Positions 1-4,972 of a DNA stretch of 5,968 bases are shown one piece after another (the first letter of the stretch is position 1; each line of letters starts with the position of its first letter). This stretch comes from Dehalococcoidales bacterium (GTDB taxonomy: Bacteria > Chloroflexota > Dehalococcoidia > Dehalococcoidales > JAQTVP01). Under the pieces are notes generated by a model. It saw only the letters and a list, made by a program, of their open reading frames with translations. It had not been told where the DNA came from and ran no database searches. Location of the stretch: assembly GCA_028707015.1 (NCBI GenBank), contig JAQTVP010000100.1, forward strand, positions 1 through 5,968. The letters run 5' to 3'. Made by a program: the position numbers and the translations under genes.

Positions 1-2586
1 GTAATAAATGAACTAAAGCCAACCCAGTGTGCAATTGCCTTTGATAAGAAGGGGCCAACCTTCCGGCATAAAATGTTTGACCAGTATAAAGCACAACGCC
101 CGAGCACTCCCGATGAACTGGTCAAGCAATTCGGCAGGGTAAGACAATTAGTGAAAGCTTTTAATATTCCCATTTTTGAGCTTGATGGCTATGAGGCAGA
201 TGATATCCTGGGCAGCTTAAGCCAACAAGCCAGTAACCAGGGTATTGATACCATTATTGTTACAGGTGATGCTGATGCAATGCAATTGGTATCTCCCAGC
301 ATTAAAGTACTTTATCCCAAACCGGGACGGAGTTTTAGCAATACCATTCTCTATGATGAAGATACCGTAATTCAGAAATATAGCCTTAAACCTCAACAAA
401 TAATTGACTATAAAGGATTAAAGGGTGATCCCTCAGATAATATTCCCGGCGTACCAGGTATCGGCGAAAAAACAGCTACCAAACTCCTCCAGCAATTTGG
501 CAGCATTGATAATATCTACACTCAACTGGATAAGGTTACGCCATTGAAACTGCAAAAACTGCTTCGGGAAAATGAAAATATTGCCCGTCAGAGTAAAGAG
601 CTGGCCACAATAGTTATCCAAACACCAGTTACTCTTAATCCTAAAGACTGCCAGCTCAGCCAATATGACCGCCAGCAGGTAACAGCACTATTCCGCGAAC
701 TAGAATTTTTTAGCCTGTTACCTAAACTACCCGAGGACGAAAGAGCAATAAACGAAGACCTCACTCAGAGTAAGGCACAACCACCAGCCACGGTAAATTA
801 CCATCTCATAAATACGCCAACGTCTCTTGATGAACTGGGAAAACACCTGGCAACAACCGCAAATATTGCTTTTGATACGGAGACTACCAGCATAAATGCT
901 ATGTCCGCTGAACTAGTGGGTATTTCACTATCTCCTGCTCCCGGTGAGGCATACTACATACCTGTTGGGCATACCGGACTGGGACAAATAGAACAATTAC
1001 CATTTAAACAGATTAGAGAATGCCTTAAACCCTTACTGGAAAATGATAATATAACTAAATTTGCCCATAATGGCAAGTATGATATGACGATAATGGCAGA
1101 GAACGGAATAAATATCAGTAATCTTACCTTTGATACCATGATTGCAGCACATTTACTTTGTGAGAAATCTCTGGGATTAAAAGCCCTTGCTTTCAGTAAA
1201 TTAGGCATTGAAATGACACCTATCACTGACCTTATTGGCTCTGGAACCAAGCAAATTTCTATGGCTTTGGTAGCAGCCAAACAAGCTGCTGATTATGCCT
1301 GTGCCGATGCTGACATTACCGGGCAACTAACTGAAACATTAAAAACAGAACTTCAGCAGCAGGAACTTTGGCACCTGTTTTCCCAAGTTGAAATGCCACT
1401 GATACCTATACTTATATCTATGGAAAGAAATGGGATAGCTCTGGATAAGGAATTATTAAGAGAAATGTCTCACCGTATCGGCAGGCAATTACTCAACCTG
1501 GAAGCAGAAATATATAAAAATGCTGGCCATCAATTCAATATCAATTCGCCACAGCAACTTAGCTCTGTTTTATTTGAGGAAATAGGATTACCATCAGCGC
1601 GTAAAACCAAAAGTGGCTACTCTACCGGAGCCTCAGTACTGGAAAACCTGCGCGGAACTCACCCGATAATAGAATTTATTCTGGACTACCGCCAGTTAGC
1701 CAAACTCAAATCCACCTATATTGATGCCCTGCCCAGATTGATAAACAACAAAACAGGACGATTGCATACCAGCTTTAACCAGACAAGAACAGCTACCGGC
1801 CGCCTTTCTTCCAGTGAACCAAATCTACAGAATATCCCTGTCCGCGGTGAAGTGGGTAAAGAAGTGAGAAGAGCTTTTATCGCTCCTGCCGGCTCCTGTC
1901 TTCTGGCTGGTGATTACTCACAAATTGACCTGCGCGCACTAGCTCACCTGTCTCAAGACAAAGATCTAATCAGCGCTTTCCAAAATAATGAAGATATTCA
2001 CGCTGCCACCGCTGCCCAGCTTTTTAATGTAGGCACCACTGCAGTCACACCGGATATGCGCCGCCTGGCAAAAACAGTCAATTTCGGCGTTATTTACGGT
2101 ATGAGCGACTACGGACTGCAGCAAGCAACAGAACTATCACGAGAAGAAGCAGCCCAGTTTATTACCGCCTACTTTGATAAATATCCCGGGATACAGCAAT
2201 ACTTGGATTCTACCAAACAGCAGGCAAGAGATACCGGTTACGTACAAACAATACTGGGCAGAAAACGCTCTATTCCCGAAATAACCTCCCACAACCGCCA
2301 GATAAGAGAGACTGCAGAACGTATGGCAATAAACATGCCGGTACAGGGTACCTCAGCCGATATTATAAAGGTAGCAATGATTAAACTATCCCAGGAAATG
2401 AACACGCGCCAATTAAAAAGCAAGATGATACTTCAGGTACATGATGAGCTAATTTTTGAAGTACCTGATGACGAACTGGCTATAATGCGCCAGATTGTTC
2501 CCCAAATTATGTCTGACGCCATAACGCTAAGCATCCCACTAAAAGTAGATATTAAAACAGGAAAAAACTGGGGAGAGATGGACTAA
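1..2586 (+). CDS. polA: DNA polymerase I, 5'-truncated by the window edge
   Basis: DNA polymerase I fills gaps in excision repair and removes RNA primers. The frame is open from base 1, and residues before the Met at base 73 already match the family (AIAFDKKGPTFRHK). That Met is therefore internal, and roughly 45-50 N-terminal residues are probably missing. Numbering from base 1 (861 residues), the 5' nuclease shows EADD (65-68), TGDAD (88-92) and KGDPSDNIPG (141-150), followed by a helix-hairpin-helix. The proofreading domain keeps all expected residues: D292 and E294 (DTET), N357 and D361 (NGKYD), Y432 and D436 (YACAD). The polymerase domain has motif A DYSQID with D638, O-helix R687, K691, F695 and Y699, and motif C HDE with D815 and E816. 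Phe at 695 matches the E. coli-type dideoxynucleotide-discriminating form. All three activities look intact. It is the first visible gene of an apparent operon with the PAP2 gene and mutM. The promoter is outside the window. Confidence 0.97.
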   Translation, partial: VINELKPTQCAIAFDKKGPTFRHKMFDQYKAQRPSTPDELVKQFGRVRQLVKAFNIPIFELDGYEADDILGSLSQQASNQGIDTIIVTGDADAMQLVSPSIKVLYPKPGRSFSNTILYDEDTVIQKYSLKPQQIIDYKGLKGDPSDNIPGVPGIGEKTATKLLQQFGSIDNIYTQLDKVTPLKLQKLLRENENIARQSKELATIVIQTPVTLNPKDCQLSQYDRQQVTALFRELEFFSLLPKLPEDERAINEDLTQSKAQPPATVNYHLINTPTSLDELGKHLATTANIAFDTETTSINAMSAELVGISLSPAPGEAYYIPVGHTGLGQIEQLPFKQIRECLKPLLENDNITKFAHNGKYDMTIMAENGINISNLTFDTMIAAHLLCEKSLGLKALAFSKLGIEMTPITDLIGSGTKQISMALVAAKQAADYACADADITGQLTETLKTELQQQELWHLFSQVEMPLIPILISMERNGIALDKELLREMSHRIGRQLLNLEAEIYKNAGHQFNINSPQQLSSVLFEEIGLPSARKTKSGYSTGASVLENLRGTHPIIEFILDYRQLAKLKSTYIDALPRLINNKTGRLHTSFNQTRTATGRLSSSEPNLQNIPVRGEVGKEVRRAFIAPAGSCLLAGDYSQIDLRALAHLSQDKDLISAFQNNEDIHAATAAQLFNVGTTAVTPDMRRLAKTVNFGVIYGMSDYGLQQATELSREEAAQFITAYFDKYPGIQQYLDSTKQQARDTGYVQTILGRKRSIPEITSHNRQIRETAERMAINMPVQGTSADIIKVAMIKLSQEMNTRQLKSKMILQVHDELIFEVPDDELAIMRQIVPQIMSDAITLSIPLKVDIKTGKNWGEMD

Positions 2587-2608
2587 TTAATGAAGAACAG
2601 AGTAATAA

Positions 2609-3238
2609 ATGAGTAAACTCCAGGCTATTATTTTTGCCCTTTTTATTACCTCTTTTGGGATACTTAGTTTTCTGACCAATCAGTACACCTCATTTACTAT
2701 TGATACAATTATCAGTCAATGGCTAAGAAAAATAGATTTTCCCGGTTTTACGTCATTAATGGAAACAGCTTCAGCCCTGGGGGCTATAATCCCCACTATT
2801 ATTACAGTACTGGGAATAACATTAGTTCTTTGGTTTTATGGTAAAAGAAAGGAGGCTTTTTTTATTGCCGCGCTACCCAGTATCGCCGGATTAGTCAATT
2901 ATTTATTTAAGGTATTAATTGCCCGTCCCCGCCCTAACGGAGGCAGCCTCAGTTTTCCCAGCGGACATACTATCTATGCCATTACTTTATTCGGTTTGCT
3001 ATTCTACCTACTACCAAGATTAATTAAACAATCAGCATTAGTTCTGATATTAAGATGTTTGCTGGGGCTAATTATCCTGCTTATGGGCATATCTCGTATA
3101 TATTTGGAGGCGCACTGGCCCAGTGATATCCTGGGGAGTATCCTGCTTGGCGGTTTTTTGCTGACCCTGGCCATCACCTTCTACCACGATTATAAAAAAG
3201 ATAATAAAAATGAATCTAGTGAGGTAGCAAATGCCTGA
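2609..3238 (+). CDS. PAP2-family membrane phosphatase
   Basis: This is an integral membrane phosphatase of the type 2 phosphatidic acid phosphatase family, 209 residues long. The three-part signature is complete: KX6RP from K101 to P109, PSGH at 117-120, and SRX5HX3D from S162 to D173. In this family H169 is the expected nucleophile and H120 assists leaving-group protonation. About six hydrophobic segments are visible (near 4-23, 57-77, 82-100, 122-138, 143-161 and 172-192), which is typical for the fold. The tail from 194 on is hydrophilic. Members dephosphorylate lipid substrates such as undecaprenyl pyrophosphate, phosphatidic acid or phosphatidylglycerophosphate. The sequence alone does not say which. 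It starts 22 nt after polA and overlaps mutM by 8 nt, so it is probably cotranscribed with both. No strong Shine-Dalgarno precedes its ATG, only a weak AGAG, so translation may depend on ribosomes finishing polA. Confidence 0.93.
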   Translation: MSKLQAIIFALFITSFGILSFLTNQYTSFTIDTIISQWLRKIDFPGFTSLMETASALGAIIPTIITVLGITLVLWFYGKRKEAFFIAALPSIAGLVNYLFKVLIARPRPNGGSLSFPSGHTIYAITLFGLLFYLLPRLIKQSALVLILRCLLGLIILLMGISRIYLEAHWPSDILGSILLGGFLLTLAITFYHDYKKDNKNESSEVANA

Positions 3239-4052
3239 ACTCCCCGAAGTAGAAACAGTAAAGAATGAACTTTTACCCTATGTCATTAGGCGGCAAGTTA
3301 CCGGCCTCAATCTTATCTGGAAAGGAATAGCACACCAGCCTCCAGCAGCAGAATTCTGCTCTCGCCTCATTGGTCAGACAATCAAAGGAATAACGCGGCG
3401 CGGCAAATATCTGCTATTTAGCTTAACCGGTGAGGAAGTATTAATAATCCATCTGAGAATGACCGGCTCACTTATTGTGGGCCATAACTCTACTGAACCA
3501 CCCCAATATACCCGGGCTATAATTCATCTGGATAATAATACCAATATCTTTTTCCGTGACCCACGTAAGTTTGGATTAATGCGGCTGGTTAAAGATGAAA
3601 ATACTATTATCGGTAAGCTTGGCCCCGAACCTCTGGATGCTAGTTTTACTCCGGAGATTTTATCTCAGCGTCTAGCTAGACGCACAGCACCAATTAAAGC
3701 ACTGCTCTGCGACCAGCATCTTATTGCCGGAATTGGTAATATGTACGCTGATGAAACTCTTTTTTCTGCTAAAATCAACCCACTAAGATCCGGGGGAAGT
3801 CTTTCTTCACGCGAAATCAGCCATCTACACCAGTCAATCCAAAAGATATTAAGGTTAGCTATTATTAATAAGGGTGCCAGTGTGGAAAATTATTACCGCC
3901 CTGACGGTACACTAGGTACTGCCCATTTTGAATTTCAGGTAGCCCACCGTCTTAGTGGCAAGTCATGCCCCATCTGCGGTACAAATATTGAGCGCATCAC
4001 TGTACGTAACCGAGGCACCTATTTCTGCCCACATTGCCAGCCAGAAATCTAA
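3231..4052 (+). CDS. mutM: Formamidopyrimidine-DNA glycosylase (Fpg/MutM)
   Basis: This bifunctional DNA glycosylase/AP lyase removes 8-oxoguanine and formamidopyrimidines and then cleaves the abasic site. It has 273 residues, normal for the family. The N-terminus MPELPEVET supplies the catalytic Pro2 (Pro1 after Met removal) and Glu3. K59 (RRGKY) is the conserved lysine. M77 (LRMTG), R112 and F114 (DPRKFG) are the expected lesion-void-filling residues. The helix-two-turn-helix lies around 161-185 (IAGIGNMYADE). The C-terminal zinc finger has C246, C249, C266 and C269, with R261 in its beta-hairpin. The start is supported by GAGGT at 3221-3225, 5 nt upstream. The ATG lies inside the end of the phosphatase gene (ATGCCTGA), which suggests translational coupling. 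Pairing with polA fits base excision repair. Its stop overlaps the stop of the opposite DUF4389 gene by 4 nt, and no terminator follows. Nei-type glycosylase is less likely because the N-terminus is typical MutM. Confidence 0.97.
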   Translation: MPELPEVETVKNELLPYVIRRQVTGLNLIWKGIAHQPPAAEFCSRLIGQTIKGITRRGKYLLFSLTGEEVLIIHLRMTGSLIVGHNSTEPPQYTRAIIHLDNNTNIFFRDPRKFGLMRLVKDENTIIGKLGPEPLDASFTPEILSQRLARRTAPIKALLCDQHLIAGIGNMYADETLFSAKINPLRSGGSLSSREISHLHQSIQKILRLAIINKGASVENYYRPDGTLGTAHFEFQVAHRLSGKSCPICGTNIERITVRNRGTYFCPHCQPEI

Positions 4053-4372
4053 TCCCAAAGACGAAATGGTGGGTATTTATCTGTCATTAGTGAGGCATAG
4101 GCAGCTACACGATATACCCATCGGTTTAAACCCATTACAATCCTGAAAATATTCTGGTGGTACTTACCGGTAAAAAGCAGGAATACAGCAGCAATGATAA
4201 CCATTACAATAATAAGACCTGGCTCCTGATATTCCCAACGCTGATAGAAGGTCCAGTCCTCACGGAAATTCCATCCTCCAGCAAAAATAGCAACAATCAT
4301 ATAGTGCGGGATAGCTAGCAGCCACCACTTTACCATTGCCAGCCCTGGAGACAATTTGTCTGGATATTCCAT
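4049..4372 (-). CDS. DUF4389-like protein, C-terminal half (107 residues from the first downstream ATG)
   Basis: This is the second repeat of the split gene. The ATG at 4372-4370 is the first after the stop, but no Shine-Dalgarno precedes it (the upstream bases read GCTGACCTTGAT). Homology with repeat 1 continues upstream of it, through TDKYPPFTL and on to EYPADLD. It is therefore probably an internal Met and not a real start, and this half is expected only through readthrough or reinitiation. Two hydrophobic segments are visible (about residues 8-31 and 52-68 from this Met). The TAG stop overlaps the mutM stop. Confidence 0.4.
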   Translation of the reverse strand: MEYPDKLSPGLAMVKWWLLAIPHYMIVAIFAGGWNFREDWTFYQRWEYQEPGLIIVMVIIAAVFLLFTGKYHQNIFRIVMGLNRWVYRVAAYASLMTDKYPPFRLWD

Positions 4373-4441
4373 ATCAAGGTCAGCCGGATATTCAGCAACA
4401 GATTTCAGGGTAAAGGGTGGATATTTATCCGTACCCAGAAC

Positions 4442-4699
4442 TTAATAACTGTAAAACCCTACTCTCCATGACCAGCGAAGTACTCCGAGATTATAATCAA
4501 ACAATCCGCGGGGATACTTACTGCTAAATATTATTGCAAATAGAGCAATAATCCACGAAAAGATAAAACCTATCCATAGAAAAGCCAGAATAATAAGATG
4601 CGGCAGTATCAGTAACCACTTGATTAACCATAAACCGCTCCCCGGTGGTTCGGTCAGTTCACCTTTAATGATCAGCGGATAAGTATCTTGCTGAGACAT
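4442..4699 (-). CDS. DUF4389-like protein, N-terminal half (85 residues) before the internal stop
   Basis: This is the part of the split DUF4389 gene most likely still to be translated. GAGAGGT at 4712-4706 sits 6 nt before the ATG, and a good promoter lies upstream. The product would be an 85-residue membrane protein with a polar N-terminus (1-20), hydrophobic stretches near 22-40 and 42-58, and a basic and aromatic segment with RWSWRV (75-80). It ends at GFYSY, just short of the TDKYPPF box that closes the repeat. Whether such a truncated unit folds is unknown. Confidence 0.6.
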   Translation of the reverse strand: MSQQDTYPLIIKGELTEPPGSGLWLIKWLLILPHLIILAFLWIGFIFSWIIALFAIIFSSKYPRGLFDYNLGVLRWSWRVGFYSY

Positions 4700-4705
4700 T
4701 TTTAT

Positions 4706-4712
4706 ACCTCTC
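4706..4712 (-). promoter_or_regulatory. Ribosome binding site of the DUF4389 gene
   Basis: GAGAGGT on the minus strand lies 6 nt before the ATG at 4699. It fixes the start of the first half and shows that translation initiation has not decayed. Confidence 0.7.
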
Positions 4713-4734
4713 GTTTATCAACTCAATTCTGATT

Positions 4735-4763
4735 AGATTACTGGTACTGCTAGTATTTGTCAA
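4735..4763 (-). promoter_or_regulatory. Sigma-70-type promoter for the DUF4389 gene
   Basis: On the minus strand TTGACA (4763-4758) is a perfect -35 box. A 17-nt spacer separates it from TAATCT (4740-4735), which keeps the three most conserved -10 positions (T, A and the final T). Transcription would start near 4728, giving a leader of about 30 nt before the ATG. This is seen by eye only. Confidence 0.6.
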
Positions 4764-4767
4764 CAGG

Positions 4768-4797
4768 TTGCTTAATAATGGCAGATAATGCTAGAAT
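4768..4797 (+). promoter_or_regulatory. Extended -10 promoter for the small basic peptide gene
   Basis: TAGAAT (4792-4797) matches the -10 consensus at five of six positions. It is preceded by TGC (4789-4791), the extended -10 pattern. A weak -35, TTGCTT (4768-4773), lies 18 nt upstream. The predicted start is near 4804, about 36 nt before the ATG. Its -35 lies only 4 nt from the -35 of the opposite promoter, so the two are back to back. The -10 is inside a long inverted repeat. Confidence 0.5.
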
Positions 4798-4813
4798 AGC
4801 TTATCTATTATTA
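4773..4813. repeat. 17-bp imperfect inverted repeat over the small-gene promoter
   Basis: Arms 4773-4793 and 4797-4813 pair around a 3-nt GAA centre. The three paired blocks are TAATAAT/ATTATTA, AGATAA/TTATCT and GCTA/TAGC, 17 base pairs in all. The left arm carries two interruptions, GGC (4780-4782) and T (4789). The element covers the -10 and the predicted transcription start. It could be an operator, a cruciform-forming site, or an RNA hairpin if transcription starts further upstream. It has no T-tract on either side, which argues against a terminator. Confidence 0.6.
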
Positions 4814-4826
4814 CAAATATATTTAC

Positions 4827-4832
4827 AAGGGA
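4827..4832 (+). promoter_or_regulatory. Ribosome binding site of the small basic peptide gene
   Basis: AAGGGA lies 7 nt before the ATG at 4840. This is the main sequence evidence that the short frame is translated. Confidence 0.6.
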
Positions 4833-4839
4833 ATTTAAA

Positions 4840-4959
4840 ATGGCTGATAAACCTCTGAAAGACTTAGAAACGTTCATTGAGAATGTAAACAAGAAAGAAA
4901 AGAAACGCAACGGCTTAAAAATTCATTTTGCTTTTGCTAACCGTAAGCGTAAGGGTTAA
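4840..4959 (+). CDS. Small basic protein of unknown function (39 residues)
   Basis: I do not recognise this protein. The frame runs ATG to TAA, begins MADKPLKDLETF and ends FANRKRKG. It has 12 Lys/Arg against 5 Asp/Glu. The first 16 residues are mixed and could form an amphipathic helix. Residues 18-23 (KKEKKR) and 35-38 (RKRK) are basic clusters flanking a short hydrophobic patch (IHFAFA, 28-33). There is no Cys and no signal peptide or membrane segment. Nucleic acid or membrane-surface binding would suit the composition, but that is inference. Support for a real gene comes from a well-spaced AAGGGA, an extended -10 promoter, and a location in otherwise unused space between a divergent and a convergent neighbour. 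It has its own transcription unit, separate from the DUF4389 gene (divergent) and the radical SAM gene (convergent, 13 nt beyond its stop). Conservation in relatives is untested. Confidence 0.65.
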   Translation: MADKPLKDLETFIENVNKKEKKRNGLKIHFAFANRKRKG

Positions 4960-4971
4960 ACACCCGTTACG
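4948..4971. terminator. Possible hairpin between convergent genes
   Basis: CGTAAGGGT (4948-4956) pairs with ACCCGTTACG (4962-4971), nine base pairs with one bulged G at 4966, around a 5-nt loop TAAAC that contains the small gene's stop codon. It ends 1 nt before the radical SAM gene's stop triplet, so it could serve both strands. No run of T follows on either strand, so intrinsic termination would be weak. Confidence 0.35.
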
Positions 4972-4972
4972 A

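Larger units (their letters stand above)
4049..4699 (-). pseudogene. Tandem DUF4389 membrane protein gene interrupted by an in-frame TAA
   Basis: Read from the ATG at 4699-4697, one frame runs 216 codons to TAG at 4051-4049, broken only by TAA at 4444-4442 (codon 86). The product would be two similar repeats. Repeat 1 has IKWLLILPHLIIL (25-37), KYPRGLFDYNLGVLRWSWRV (61-80) and then TDKYPPFTL (90-98). Repeat 2 has VKWWLLAIPHYMIV near 122-135, followed by GKY, LNRWVYRVAAY and TDKYPPFRL at the end. The TDKYPPF box of repeat 1 lies after the stop, so the stop cuts through a repeat unit and does not mark a natural boundary between genes. Each repeat has about two hydrophobic segments, matching my recollection of DUF4389 membrane proteins, whose function is unknown to me. 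One base change accounts for the stop, and no frameshift is needed. The promoter and ribosome binding site are intact, so the lesion may be recent. Programmed readthrough or a sequencing error are alternatives. Confidence 0.72.

Noticed and set aside
73..75. ATG at 73 as the start of polA
   Set aside because: The frame is open from base 1 and the 24 upstream codons match conserved polymerase I sequence, so the gene is cut by the window edge.
2602..2612. GTAATAAATGA occurs both at 1-11 and at 2602-2612
   Set aside because: The first copy is polA coding sequence. An 11-base AT-rich match is not evidence of a repeat element.
2590..2616. Eight-codon frame (ATGAAGAAC to TAA) overlapping the phosphatase start
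   Set aside because: It could be a leader peptide coupling polA to the phosphatase, but it lacks a ribosome binding site and is short enough to arise by chance.
3231..4052. Asn260 before Arg261 in the MutM zinc-finger hairpin, where many family members have Gly
   Set aside because: The key Arg and all four cysteines are present, and I recall similar sequence in related organisms, so it is not evidence of lost function.
4028..4073. CCCACATT and AATGGTGGG flanking the mutM/DUF4389 junction as a terminator
   Set aside because: The loop is about 29 nt, the stem is bulged and there is no T-run after it.
3955..4146. Plus-strand 63-codon frame across the mutM end
   Set aside because: It is a different-frame shadow of mutM and the antisense of the DUF4389 gene, with no ribosome binding site or recognisable content.
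4442..4444. Reassigned TAA codon (alternative genetic code)
   Set aside because: polA, mutM and the small gene all end in TAA at expected family lengths or positions, so TAA works as a stop here.
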